From Rhodanobacter sp. C05 (GTDB lineage: Bacteria > Pseudomonadota > Gammaproteobacteria > Xanthomonadales > Rhodanobacteraceae): a DNA stretch of 64,000 nt. Under the pieces are notes generated by a model. That model made no database searches and was not told where the DNA came from. It saw only the letters and a program-made list of their open reading frames with translations. Within the stretch, counting starts at the first letter, position 1. The number at the start of each line of letters is the position of its first letter. This document shows positions 54,460 to 63,892 of the stretch, one piece after another. The translations under genes and the position numbers were made by a program. The stretch is from NCBI RefSeq assembly GCF_002001165.1, contig NZ_MUNQ01000008.1, positions 406,321 through 470,320 of the forward strand. The letters run 5' to 3'.

Positions 54460-55389
54460 ATGGACCGATTTCTCTCGATGCAGGCATTCTCGAAAGTGGT
54501 CGAGGCCGGCAGCTTCGTGCGCGGTGCCGAGAAACTCGGCATGTCGACTACCTCGGTGTCACGACTGATCGCCGAGCTCGAAGAGCATCTCGGCACCCGC
54601 CTGCTGCAGCGAACGACGCGCCGGCTTCACCTGACCGATGCCGGCCATCGCTTCATCGAACGCGCGACGCAATTGCTGACCGACCTGCAGGAAGCGGAAG
54701 CCGAGGTCGGCTCGGCAACGACGACACCGCGAGGGCGGCTGCGCATCAGCGTGCCGCTCTCGTTTGGTGTTCGTCACCTGGCCGAGCTATTCCCCCGCTA
54801 CCGCGTGAAGTATCCGGAGGTGGAACTCGAAGTGCATGCCACGGATCGGCGCGTCGACCTGATCGAGGAAGGCTTCGATCTCGCCCTGCGCCTGTCGCTG
54901 GAGATTCCTCCCACCTATGTGGCACGTCGGCTGACGGTGGTGCGGCTGGCGGTTTGCGCGGCGCCGGACTATCTCAAGCGCCACGGCACGCCACGCACGC
55001 CGCAGGACCTGGCAGAACACAACTGCCTTACGTTGCCAAGCGGAGGGTTCGAGGGTCGCTGGCCGCTCGAGGGCGCGGATGGTGTCGTTACCGTTCGCGT
55101 TGGCGGGGATTTTCGTGCCGACAGTGGCGATCTGCTCCGGAGTGCCGCGCTTGCGGCACAAGGGATCGTCATGCTGCCCACTTTCATCGTCGGCGACGAT
55201 CTTGCGCGCGGCGACCTGGTGCCGCTGCTGCCTAAATGGCGCCCACCGCATACCGACGCGATGATCATCTACCCGACGCGCCGATTCGTGTCCGCGAAGG
55301 TCCACACGTTCACGGAATTCCTGCAACAGGAGTTCACCGGTGATCCGCCCTGGGATCGCTGGATGACCATTCGGAATCGGCGGCGCTAG
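54460..55389 (+). CDS. LysR-type transcriptional regulator
   Basis: The 309-residue regulator begins MDRFLSMQAFSKVVEAGSFV, has HTH LGMSTTSVSRLIAELEEHLG and LLQRTTRRLHLTDAG, and an effector domain with RLRISVPLSFGVRHL. It belongs to the same subgroup as the LysR at 40427. Being divergent from the DoxX-reductase-SDR operon, it is the probable regulator of that operon. It is followed by about 200 nt without a gene. Confidence 0.93.
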   Translation: MDRFLSMQAFSKVVEAGSFVRGAEKLGMSTTSVSRLIAELEEHLGTRLLQRTTRRLHLTDAGHRFIERATQLLTDLQEAEAEVGSATTTPRGRLRISVPLSFGVRHLAELFPRYRVKYPEVELEVHATDRRVDLIEEGFDLALRLSLEIPPTYVARRLTVVRLAVCAAPDYLKRHGTPRTPQDLAEHNCLTLPSGGFEGRWPLEGADGVVTVRVGGDFRADSGDLLRSAALAAQGIVMLPTFIVGDDLARGDLVPLLPKWRPPHTDAMIIYPTRRFVSAKVHTFTEFLQQEFTGDPPWDRWMTIRNRRR

Positions 55390-55594
55390 GTGGCTACCAT
55401 GCTCGATGCGCATGGCGCCATTCACAATGGCGATAGGGTGAAGTCATCACCGGCGCCCACTTTCATGCACGTCTCCCGCACGCCATGTGGCGAGGCACTG
55501 CCTCCGACGATTCGCACGCGTCACGGACAGGCATCCCGGTGCGCAATCCCGTCGTCATGTACCGCGGGTATGGTTTCCGCTAGGGAGTGACCTC

Positions 55595-55915
55595 ATGTCC
55601 TTGGCCTCTACACGTCGCCCACCGCTCGCCGAAGATTCTCCAATTCGGGGATGGGATGGTGCCATGCCTATCATCATGTCAGCCATCGTGCTTGTGACGG
55701 TGGGCTTTGATTTATGGAAGCACGGCCTTCATGCGCTTCACCATGACGAAGGCACGGCAGATCACATCGCCATGCTGTTGATGTTCGGACAGATCCCCAT
55801 CATGTTCTGGTTTGCCGCACCGGGCCGTCATCGCGCTCGGAGAATCTTGCCTACGCTGGCGATCCAACTATCGCTCTGGGCAATCACTTTTGCGTCGGCG
55901 GTCGCCTTGACGTAA
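55595..55915 (+). CDS. Small membrane protein (106 aa)
   Basis: ATG at 55595 follows AGGGAG. The protein has three hydrophobic segments (about residues 24-43, 57-73 and 84-103) and the polar stretch DLWKHGLHALHHDEGTADH between the first two. The His-rich loop may bind a metal or haem, though this is a guess. I do not recognise a family. Confidence 0.7.
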   Translation: MSLASTRRPPLAEDSPIRGWDGAMPIIMSAIVLVTVGFDLWKHGLHALHHDEGTADHIAMLLMFGQIPIMFWFAAPGRHRARRILPTLAIQLSLWAITFASAVALT

Positions 55916-56193
55916 ACGCGATTTCACCATTGAGTCGGCCATTCAACACCACCAGGACCGGCTGGACGCTTGCTTGCAGCCTCGCACGTCCAACCTCATG
56001 GTCGATTCGACTGCGGAGCTCCTTCGCCAGCATTGGCTCCGCAACATGTCGGATGTTCGATCAATGCACCTGCAGATCCTGTCGCCAACCCAGTCTGTCC
56101 GTCAGGCGATGCAGCGAACGAGCGGATTTCACTTTAGTCAGGGTAGTTGCCAGCTGCGAAAGAATGACTCAGGCAGACAAGCCTGCTATCTCT

Positions 56194-56574
56194 TTAGCGA
56201 GCTTTCTTGGTCGAATGTCGAGCCGCTTTGACTGCACTCTTCTTTGCCACGACAGGCTTCGATTTCGTCGCACCTGGAGCCTTCTTTACACCGGTCTTCC
56301 TGGCTGCAGTTGCTGGATTTTTCGCGACCGGCACCGCCTTCGCTACGGCTTTCCTCACGGACTTGTCGGTCCGAATCCGCTTCTTGGAAATCGCCTTCTC
56401 CGAAGCCTGAGGAATGTTGGCCGACTCATCATGCTTGTTCGAGAACGCTTTTGGTGTCCAGGCACTCTGAAAGTGCGCCACCATGTTCCTGAAGATTTCA
56501 CTCTGCTCCAGCATCAACGAAAACAGATCGTTATTTTTCAGCTTGTCTTTTTTATGCGACTTGTCTTTACTCAT
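56194..56574 (-). CDS. Small Lys/Ala-rich histone H1-like protein
   Basis: The 126-residue protein has an N-terminal basic stretch (MSKDKSHKKDKLKNN), a short helical part with LMLEQSEIFRNMVAHFQSAW, and a C-terminal tail of Lys, Ala, Pro and Thr repeats (KKAPGATKSKPVVAKKSAVK). The tail resembles eukaryotic H1 and AlgP-type bacterial proteins and probably binds DNA or polyanions. The helical part resembles phasin-like segments. GGAGG lies 7 nt before the ATG. It is monocistronic. Confidence 0.78.
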   Translation of the reverse strand: MSKDKSHKKDKLKNNDLFSLMLEQSEIFRNMVAHFQSAWTPKAFSNKHDESANIPQASEKAISKKRIRTDKSVRKAVAKAVPVAKNPATAARKTGVKKAPGATKSKPVVAKKSAVKAARHSTKKAR

Positions 56575-56804
56575 GACTCAGCCTCCGCAGTGATTTGACG
56601 CACTGTAACCGAGGTTGACATTTATTGTTGATACTCATGGAACTGGCATCGCCGGGGTTGAACGACTGCCGACGCTAACCGTTGCGACGGCCCTTCTTCT
56701 CGTACGCCCCGTTGACGGCTCGAATGACACGCAGGCGCCATCTATCGTGCGAGATGCCATCCGCCAGACTTACGTAACAATCGCTTGTGCGTTGGAAACA
56801 AGGG

Positions 56805-58070
56805 CTACCTTGGTGGCTGCATAGCGTCATCGGGTCCCGATGACGTAGCAACCGAGCCCGGACAAGACGCGACAGCATGCGGGCTACCGACAATGGCGGC
56901 CTGGTCCCGCCGAATACCTTGTTCGGGTGTTGCCCACAACAGTCCGCGAGCGGCGCAGTCGGCGCCGTAATCGAAAAGCCGCTGCAAGCTCTGCAAGCGG
57001 AAATCGGCGAAGCTGTGACCGGGATAGTCTGCGGGTATCACGGCAATCCGAAGCTGCATGTGATGCTCTCTGGTCACGCTGTCGACGAGGGCAATCGTTT
57101 CCTTCGTCTTGTACATCAGTTGCGCAGAGAAGCTCCTGCCGAGAAGTTCGATGGTCTCAAGCGACGATTCATGCGGCGGGCTGGCCAGCTGGCTGTTGAC
57201 GATCACATAGACGTTCGATCCGTTCAGTTGATCGAGACTCGTCGATACGACATCGGCGACCAGCGGGGTGATGAAAAAGGGCGTGGTCACGCTGCCATCC
57301 ACATGCAGTTCGTCGTAGTCATGAGCCCCATCGCTGACGTGGATAATCACGGGCGGGAACATGCCCGGTACACTCGCGGATGCGACGAGCACATCGCGGA
57401 ACAGCTGTCTTGCCGCGGTGCCGCCATGCGCCGCAATCGCGCCCATATCCCAGAGCACCGTTTCCTGCTTGTCGAGATCCGTCGTGGCGACGATCAACCT
57501 TCGCCCCTTCGAGGTTTCGGCTGCCACGGCAGCGACCATCTGGGATGTAACGAAGTGATCCACCAGCTCATAAAGCCGCCCGTGGTTTCCCAGGCCGGAA
57601 GGAAAAGCAAGCCGCGCCAGAAAGCTCGTCTTCGGTAAGTGGATCAAGTAGCTCCGCTCACCTCCGAAGGCATCCTGCAATGCGGGATCCCACGAGGAAC
57701 CCAGAAACGCAAACGGAGCGATCAGCGCACCGGCACTCACCCCGGTAACCAGCTGGAAGTCCGGCCGCCGCTGCCCGCGCGTCATGCCGGCAAGCGCGCC
57801 AGCACCAAACGCACCGCCGGATCCGCCGCCCGACAACGCGAGAATATTGACCGGGCCGCCGTGCGCGGCTTGTCGCAATCCCTGAATGATGGGCGGCGAA
57901 ATGGTGGCGAAGCGGTGCCGATCCGTCGTGACGATACGTATGCCGGCATCGAAGCCGACAGGCGCGGCATTCGAGATGAGCGTGGGAGGCGGCGGCTTGC
58001 GGCTTTGAGTGACACAACCGGCCAGGAAAATCAGGCATGCCAGGGAAACAAGCGACTTGGCGAGATGCAT
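56805..58070 (-). CDS. Patatin-like phospholipase, lipoprotein
   Basis: The 421-residue protein has a lipoprotein signal (SLACLIFLAGC, Cys19). The patatin domain has the oxyanion loop SGGGSGGAFGAG, the nucleophile GVSAGAL and the Asp in HVDGSV-like ELHVDGSVTTPF. Such enzymes hydrolyse acyl esters of phospholipids. ATG at 58070 follows AGGAAC. It is preceded upstream by the CocE-like hydrolase gene at 58238, in the same direction. The last 40 residues are not conserved. Confidence 0.92.
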   Translation of the reverse strand: MHLAKSLVSLACLIFLAGCVTQSRKPPPPTLISNAAPVGFDAGIRIVTTDRHRFATISPPIIQGLRQAAHGGPVNILALSGGGSGGAFGAGALAGMTRGQRRPDFQLVTGVSAGALIAPFAFLGSSWDPALQDAFGGERSYLIHLPKTSFLARLAFPSGLGNHGRLYELVDHFVTSQMVAAVAAETSKGRRLIVATTDLDKQETVLWDMGAIAAHGGTAARQLFRDVLVASASVPGMFPPVIIHVSDGAHDYDELHVDGSVTTPFFITPLVADVVSTSLDQLNGSNVYVIVNSQLASPPHESSLETIELLGRSFSAQLMYKTKETIALVDSVTREHHMQLRIAVIPADYPGHSFADFRLQSLQRLFDYGADCAARGLLWATPEQGIRRDQAAIVGSPHAVASCPGSVATSSGPDDAMQPPR

Positions 58071-58172
58071 GGGATGTTCCTCGAACTTGCAACGCTCATT
58101 GCGAGCGCGCGCCTTGTTGGTGCATCCATGTTACGGCGAATGGCCTGGTGCGGCGTCGCCGCCTTTTCATTC

Positions 58173-58219
58173 CAAAGAGTGGGGTCAGGCAAGTGGCCCT
58201 GACCCGGACAGTTGGAATG
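58173..58219. repeat. Short repeat shared with 47927-47972
   Basis: AAAGAGTGGGGTCAGGCAAG and CCCTGACCCGGACAGTTG match the copy at 47927-47972 by eye. It lies between the CocE-like hydrolase stop and the patatin start. Confidence 0.55.
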
Positions 58220-58237
58220 TTCAAGCGCACCGCCCTC

Positions 58238-60022
58238 TTAGCGAACACTCACGGGCATGTACAACGCACTTGGATGCCTGGCGTCGTGGTACAGCATGAT
58301 GATTGCGGGACGTGCGTCCTTGCCCGACTCTTCAGCTACAACACCGCCACTGTTGTAGTTCTTCTCGAAGAATCTCGAATTCATTGGGCCGATGGCAAGT
58401 CGCAGCCTGCTGCCCTTGCCAATGCGTCGGGCAATGAAGTGGAAGCGATCAAAGTCGTAGCGTTCGACCACTCCCGGCTTGACCGGCATGGGCTTGCGGA
58501 GATCTTCGCGGTAGCGCGCCCGGAGTATCTCCGAATCCAGTTCGATGCTGCTGCCATCGGGCCGGATTTCATACAGGTAGGCAGCAATGTCGGTATCGGG
58601 TTGATCCACTGCCAGCCACAGACTCAGTTTCGGAAAACCTGCGAATTCCGTAGCCCTGGCAAAGGGCGGCGTGTGATAGACCAAGACTTTTCCGGAAGCG
58701 GCCATCAAGCCACTCTGGTCGGTCATGTCGGTATCGCTGGTTTCAGATCTGTCCCAGGCTGCAAAAGTCGTATCTCGCGGGTCATCGACATAGTGGTCCG
58801 GTTTCGCCGCCGCACTGGACGCCACGTCCATCAGTTCTCCCGAGGCAAATACACCGTTGCTGCCGTTGCCCCCTGACGTCAGGTACATCGGGTGGAAGGT
58901 GGATGTGATGGCATCCAGCGAGTCCGCGTAGCGCCATTCTCCGGTGTCGTCGCCCAGCATGTAGTAGGCGACTTTGCCCTTGAGGAATGCCGGCTTCGTG
59001 CCGCCCTTGAGCGTCCAGTCATACCAGTCCAGATGCAATCGGTTCAGATCGACAAGGCTTGCCGGGCCAAACTTGACGCCGGCATACCCGTCTGTGGGGG
59101 TGCGCGTGCCGGCGTGATCCCATGGACCGATAATCAGATAGTGCCTGTCCTTGGCCGATACCGAGCCATAGCGGAAGTGGTCGCGGTAAAACGACAACGC
59201 TCCTGGCTGGTCGTCGTCGTATTGGCCGGTGATGGTCAGGATCGGCAGATCGATTTTTGCGAACTGTTGCGGTGTGGGACTGTAGCTGTCCCAGTAGGCA
59301 TCGGGTTCCGGATGGCTGAGCCAGGTTTGAAATGTCGGTGAGGGATTGCCGACGATGGTGTCGAGTTCACGGAAAGGACGCATGTCCGTGTGCATCCGGC
59401 CGAACATGGACGACCAGAAGGCGCTGTCGTCGAAGATCGCGTCTTGCGCGGTACGCCCACTGGTCAGCGTTATCCACTGCATGTCGTACGAGTAGTAAAT
59501 GTTTTGCAGAAAAGGAAAATCGACGCCCGGGCGAGGAGATGCCACCGGCACGAGCGAGGCCAGATGCGGCGGAAATTCCTTGGCCGTGGCCCACTGGTCG
59601 TAACCGGCATACGAGCCGCCCCACATGGCGACTTTTCCATTGCAATAAGGCTGCTTGGCCAGCCACTCGACAATATCGAAACCGTCTTTGGCCTCTTGCA
59701 GGAGCGGCGTGAAAGCCCCTTCGGAGTTGCCGCGTCCACGCACATCGATAGTCAGGAAGACGTAGCCATGTGCCGCGAGATAGGCGCCGCGCTCGTGATA
59801 CAGCTGCGAAACATATGGTGTGAGGGTGAAGACGCAGGGCAGCGGAGTACGCTGGTCGTGAGGCTGATAGAGCGTCGCATTGAGCTTGATGCCATCGCGA
59901 AGGGTAATTTTCTCGCCCCAATGAAAATCAATCGGATCGCCGTTGGTGCTGGCCGATGTAGTGGCATACGCCGGAGATGAAAGCAGCAAGATCGACAACA
60001 GGGCAACGCTGCGTACAGACAT
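58238..60022 (-). CDS. Secreted CocE/NonD family hydrolase
   Basis: The 594-residue protein has a signal peptide (MSVRSVALLSILLLSSPAYA). The S15-type alpha/beta domain shows TLTPYVSQLYHERGAYLAAH, DVRGRGNSEG, the nucleophile Ser in MWGGSYAGYDQW, an Asp in ITGQYDDDQPG and a His in GPWDHAG. A C-terminal jelly-roll beta domain follows (about 410-594). Relatives are X-Pro dipeptidyl peptidases, cocaine esterases and glutaryl acylases; the substrate here is unknown. AAGGAG precedes the ATG. Confidence 0.92.
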   Translation of the reverse strand: MSVRSVALLSILLLSSPAYATTSASTNGDPIDFHWGEKITLRDGIKLNATLYQPHDQRTPLPCVFTLTPYVSQLYHERGAYLAAHGYVFLTIDVRGRGNSEGAFTPLLQEAKDGFDIVEWLAKQPYCNGKVAMWGGSYAGYDQWATAKEFPPHLASLVPVASPRPGVDFPFLQNIYYSYDMQWITLTSGRTAQDAIFDDSAFWSSMFGRMHTDMRPFRELDTIVGNPSPTFQTWLSHPEPDAYWDSYSPTPQQFAKIDLPILTITGQYDDDQPGALSFYRDHFRYGSVSAKDRHYLIIGPWDHAGTRTPTDGYAGVKFGPASLVDLNRLHLDWYDWTLKGGTKPAFLKGKVAYYMLGDDTGEWRYADSLDAITSTFHPMYLTSGGNGSNGVFASGELMDVASSAAAKPDHYVDDPRDTTFAAWDRSETSDTDMTDQSGLMAASGKVLVYHTPPFARATEFAGFPKLSLWLAVDQPDTDIAAYLYEIRPDGSSIELDSEILRARYREDLRKPMPVKPGVVERYDFDRFHFIARRIGKGSRLRLAIGPMNSRFFEKNYNSGGVVAEESGKDARPAIIMLYHDARHPSALYMPVSVR

Positions 60023-60150
60023 GGCTGCACTCCTTGTTGGGTACGAAGAAACAGGGGGAACGGGCGACGTTCAGATGATCGCCCCCGAAACCTGCGCCTA
60101 CTTCAACAAAGGCCTGACCGGTTTTCGTCCGAACGTGCCGGATCGGACGT

Positions 60151-61302
60151 TTATGCAGGCGATTCGTCCGGGAAAGCGGGATGGCTGCGGCGATACTGGC
60201 TGGGCGTGCGATCTGTCATCCGCTTGAAAACGGCATTGAAGGTGGACTTGCTGCCGAAGCCGCAGGCGAGTGCCACCTCCAGAATCGTCCGTTTGTCGGT
60301 GGGGTCGGCAAGGCAGGATTCTGCTGCCGCAACGCGGAACCCATTGACGAACTCGAAGAAGTTCTGGCCCAGCCCCTGATTGAGAGCCTGGGAAATATAG
60401 TTCGGGGACCATCCACTGCGCTCACTCAATGCTTGCAGGTCAAAGTGGCTGTCCGCATACAGATGCTCGCTGCGCATCAATCGCCTTAACTCGTCGGCAA
60501 TCTGTGCGCATTGGACGGGATCCACCCCGGAGCGGGCATACGCGGCGGCATGGCTCTCCGGATCAGCTGCCGTCGGCTCCACGAAATCGGGTGGCACCAG
60601 GACACGCTGGCGTAGCCCAAACCACGCGAGCACACACAACGTTACAGTCGTCGCGCAACCGGGCACAGGGCCAAACCACGCGCTTTCCTCCATGCCAGTG
60701 ACGATGGGAATCCGGTCGATGGCGACCAAAGCCCAGATGATGCCGACCAGGGCAAGCAGGCGCCGCAACCATGTCAGGCGCAGGGCCACCTCATCGGCAT
60801 GGGCCTGCTCGAGCAACGGGCGCGCCTGATACGTGCGATGCACTGCAAGAACAAGATAGATCATCCCCTGCAACACCCATGCGCTATAGACGAACCGAAC
60901 CAGCGACATGCCGGCTGGCCACCTATCGAAAGCCGCCACCGCGTTGCCTGCCGAAACAAGAAGTACGCAGGCATAGGGCACGATATGCCAGAGCTTCCTG
61001 CCGTGACGGCTGGACGGAAGGGAGGTCAGCGCAACCGCGTAGCCATAGAGCAGCGGACCGAGAAGGTAGGCAAGCGGCACATTGACCGCATGCAGCCACC
61101 GGACGGCTTCGACAGGCAAGACGTCACGCCAACCGCCAAGAGCCATGCCAACCACGCTGTCGACTGCCAGGCAGGCGAAGTAAGCAGCGAGATAGAGCGA
61201 CACCCTGATCTGCGTGGAACCGAAGATCAGCACCGCCGCCAGCGTGGTCAGTCCCAGCGTCACGGCAGAGCAAGCAAAATCCAGCAAATCCGGCGAAGTC
61301 AC
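60151..61302 (-). CDS. Membrane-anchored AraC-family regulator
   Basis: The protein has about seven hydrophobic segments in its N-terminal 240 residues, then an AraC-type double HTH at the C-terminus (SGWSPNYISQALNQGLGQNF and ILEVALACGFGSKSTFNAVF, then RTPSQYRRSH). This 7TM-AraC architecture senses a signal at the membrane and controls transcription directly. The start is uncertain; GTG 61302 is used, but TTG codons further upstream (to 61389) are in frame. It lies upstream of the CocE-like gene, which it may control. Confidence 0.85.
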   Translation of the reverse strand: MTSPDLLDFACSAVTLGLTTLAAVLIFGSTQIRVSLYLAAYFACLAVDSVVGMALGGWRDVLPVEAVRWLHAVNVPLAYLLGPLLYGYAVALTSLPSSRHGRKLWHIVPYACVLLVSAGNAVAAFDRWPAGMSLVRFVYSAWVLQGMIYLVLAVHRTYQARPLLEQAHADEVALRLTWLRRLLALVGIIWALVAIDRIPIVTGMEESAWFGPVPGCATTVTLCVLAWFGLRQRVLVPPDFVEPTAADPESHAAAYARSGVDPVQCAQIADELRRLMRSEHLYADSHFDLQALSERSGWSPNYISQALNQGLGQNFFEFVNGFRVAAAESCLADPTDKRTILEVALACGFGSKSTFNAVFKRMTDRTPSQYRRSHPAFPDESPA

Positions 61303-61489
61303 GGGCGCATTTACCTGGCCAAGTTCGGCGTCCAGTGTCCACGATCGAGCATGGCTTCGCCATGTCTGCAAGCGCCGGCTAGCTGCCAATCAGGAATTGT
61401 CCCTGATACCTTTTCGTTTGTGCATCAGTGGATCGAGTGGGATACGCGCGCAGAGCTGCCTGGAAAGACGGAGTCCCAGCGGTTGGCTG

Positions 61490-61567
61490 CAGGAGCTGGC
61501 AAGGATTCGGGCAGCTGGTTTTCAGCTGGCAAGGTGCTGCAGAAGAACTCAACCGGACCCCGTTTTT
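61490..61567. repeat. Direct repeat copy 1 upstream of hcp
   Basis: CAGGAGCTGGCAAGGATTCG and AGTGCTGCAGAAAAACTCAAC-like stretches recur at 62458-62540 with high similarity, on the other side of the hcp gene. Translations of both copies in one frame are also alike (QELARIRA, CCRKTQP), but no start or gene context makes them a CDS. Confidence 0.7.
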
Positions 61568-61805
61568 GGGACTATGATCATGCCGCAGGTACTGGCGCGG
61601 TTGTTGCCGATAGCCGACAGGGACGACGCAATCCACTTCCGCAAATGGGGTAACCATCAGCCCATGAATTTTGACTCTTTTGGCATATAGCGACCGCCAT
61701 AGTTAAACATGTGCAGGCATCGCATATATTCCTGCCATTCCCGGAGTGCCGAATACGCCAGACGATGGGCCGCAATCCAAATCTCGCAGGCGAGGATAAC
61801 CAGTC

Positions 61806-62282
61806 ATGGGCTATCAATCTTATTCCAGCTTCAAGGGATCGAAGGCGGGTCAACTCAAGGGCGAATCATCGAAACGCAAGAGTAGTGATAAATGGTTCGA
61901 TATTCATTCTATACGCATGTCCACGGAGGCCCCGCGGACCTCCAACAGCGGCAATCCAAAGGGTGCGAGTCATCATAAAACCATCATCATCACCCGGGAG
62001 GTCGACGCCGCCTCCCCTCTGCTACTCAAGGCATACTGGTCGAACGAGGTTTTCACGGAAGTCGTTCTGGAGGTAGCCGCGGACGAAAAGTCCGGCCATG
62101 AGAGCGTTGTGTGGAGAACTGTACTGACTGACGCGGTGATCACACACGTCAAGCCTTTTTATGGCCACGCCAAGAATCCAACGATGAAGATGGAGAACTT
62201 GAGTCTTGTTTTCCGCAACATCTCTTTCACGAACCCACCGCCAAGCACTTCAACCGCTGATGACTGGAATGCGAACGACTAG
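61806..62282 (+). CDS. hcp: Hcp-like type VI secretion tube protein
   Basis: The 158-residue protein has the Hcp pattern: SDKWFDIHSIRMSTEAPRTS, SHHKTIIITREVDAASPLLL, AYWSNEVFTEVVLEV and a C-terminal strand MENLSLVFRNISF. Hcp hexamers form the type VI tube and carry small effectors. The C-terminus (NPPPSTSTADDWNAND) is a short non-conserved tail. GAGGAT precedes the ATG. No other T6SS structural gene lies in the window, so it is an orphan hcp likely linked to the DUF2235 gene downstream. Confidence 0.87.
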   Translation: MGYQSYSSFKGSKAGQLKGESSKRKSSDKWFDIHSIRMSTEAPRTSNSGNPKGASHHKTIIITREVDAASPLLLKAYWSNEVFTEVVLEVAADEKSGHESVVWRTVLTDAVITHVKPFYGHAKNPTMKMENLSLVFRNISFTNPPPSTSTADDWNAND

Positions 62283-62457
62283 TGATTGCCACCCATTGCA
62301 AGCATGGTGTCAGTGACCATAGAAGCTGGCTCCTAGACCAGCAACCTCCAAAAGGTTGTGCAAACTAAGTGGCTCTGAGCCACTTATTCCAGGACGAGGC
62401 TTTAGGACGAGACGAGGCGACGTGGCGGGTGGGCTTGTTCGGTTCATCCATGAGCCC

Positions 62458-62540
62458 CAGGAGCTGGCGAGGATTCGGGCGGTTGGTTTTCATCTGGCAG
62501 AGTGCTGCAGAAAAACTCAACCTGGACTACCCCCCGTTTT
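62458..62540. repeat. Direct repeat copy 2 downstream of hcp
   Basis: This copy matches 61490-61567, with the same order of GAGCTGGCGAGGATTCGGGC, CATCTGGCAGAGTGCTGCAG and CCCCGTTTT blocks. It lies about 80 bp before the start of the DUF2235 gene. Confidence 0.7.
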
Positions 62541-62619
62541 GCTATCGCCATGATGACCCGCATCCCCTTAAATCGAGCCGCTCCGTCCTTCGACAGCAGA
62601 GCCCATACTCGAGGTGAAC

Positions 62620-63780
62620 ATGAGTAGCAAAAAGCGCATCGCTCTCTTCCTGGATGGCACCTGGAATACCGTCCAGAACAATACGAATGTCTGGCGCACA
62701 AAGTCGCTTTGCGTCACCAACGACGAACAAATCAATTACTACAGCCAGGGCGTCGGGACGCTCTTCGGGCAAAGACTCATGGGAGGCGCCTTCGGCTACG
62801 GGCTCGACGCCGAGGTCATCAATGCCTACGAATGGCTCATCGAAAATTACAGCCCTGACGACCAGATCTACATATTTGGATTCAGCCGGGGAGCCTATAC
62901 GGCACGGGCTCTGTCGGGCCTCATTTCAGAGTGTGGCCTCCTCATGGCCGGCTCACCGCTATCGGTGGAGCAGCTGTATGCCCGCTACCGAAAGAGGGAA
63001 ATCCGTTCCATCCGGCAGTTGGCGCACGAGCCGGATTCCTCGCTCACTACCGAAGAGCGGTGGTTGAAGAAGTATTCAAAGCCCGTCGCCATCTGGTTTA
63101 TCGGCGTCTGGGATACCGTCGGTGCACTCGGCATCCCATTCGGGCGGATTCCACTTATCAGCCGATCCGAATACAACTTCCTACAAACCGATCTATGGAT
63201 CGACAACGATACCGCCTATCACGCCTTGGCCATCGATGAGCACCGGGCCGCATTCGCACCAACACTATGGACTTGGCCGTATTCCAAGGACGATACCTCG
63301 GCTACGGGCGCGTATGCCTTTCCGACGATTGGCAACGTGGAACAAAGGTGGTTTGCAGGTGCTCACGCCAACGTAGGCGGTGGCTATGTTGACGACGTTC
63401 TTGCAGAGCGGCCACTGAACTGGTTGATGCAGAAGGCAGCCGCACGCGGCCTGGTTTTCAACGACAGTGCATCCATCGATCCTGACGAGCAAGCAGGCAA
63501 GGTCAACAACTCATTCCTGGAGATGGCGTTCGGCATTTACGCACTCTTCCATTTGTTCATACCCTATCAGCGAAAAATTGGACGGAATACGATCGTTGGC
63601 TCGGCTGGCATCAAGTACCTTGTCAACGAGACTATCGACGAATCCGTGTTCGCACGCTGGGCGACCAATGAGTCATACCGGCCCAGGAATTTGATGGAAT
63701 GGGCAAGCCGTTTCAATGTCGAGCCTGAAACCGTCAAGTCATCCGTGCGCGCGGACGATCCATCCATACAGGTTATGTAA
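62620..63780 (+). CDS. DUF2235 phospholipase-like protein, candidate T6SS effector (Tle1-like)
   Basis: The 386-residue protein has KRIALFLDGTWNTV near the start, IYIFGFSRGAYTARAL with the nucleophile Ser89, and GVWDTVGALG and FAGAHANVGGGY that supply Asp and His, the DUF2235 arrangement. DUF2235 proteins delivered by type VI systems (Tle1) act as phospholipases on target membranes. It sits 337 nt after hcp in the same direction. No immunity lipoprotein gene follows within the window. GAGGTG precedes the ATG. Confidence 0.88.
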   Translation: MSSKKRIALFLDGTWNTVQNNTNVWRTKSLCVTNDEQINYYSQGVGTLFGQRLMGGAFGYGLDAEVINAYEWLIENYSPDDQIYIFGFSRGAYTARALSGLISECGLLMAGSPLSVEQLYARYRKREIRSIRQLAHEPDSSLTTEERWLKKYSKPVAIWFIGVWDTVGALGIPFGRIPLISRSEYNFLQTDLWIDNDTAYHALAIDEHRAAFAPTLWTWPYSKDDTSATGAYAFPTIGNVEQRWFAGAHANVGGGYVDDVLAERPLNWLMQKAAARGLVFNDSASIDPDEQAGKVNNSFLEMAFGIYALFHLFIPYQRKIGRNTIVGSAGIKYLVNETIDESVFARWATNESYRPRNLMEWASRFNVEPETVKSSVRADDPSIQVM

Positions 63781-63892
63781 CCTCGATGGTGGTCGCCGCG
63801 GACAATTAAACGGCGCGACCCTGCTCATGGCCGGCACCACCGGACAAAGGAAGGCATTTAATTGCCTCCGTCCCTGAGGTTTCCCCACGTTT

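Noticed and set aside
61214..61690. Frame containing QELARIRA between the AraC gene and hcp
   Set aside because: The similarity to the frame at 62356-62553 comes from the DNA direct repeat; there is no start context or conserved length.
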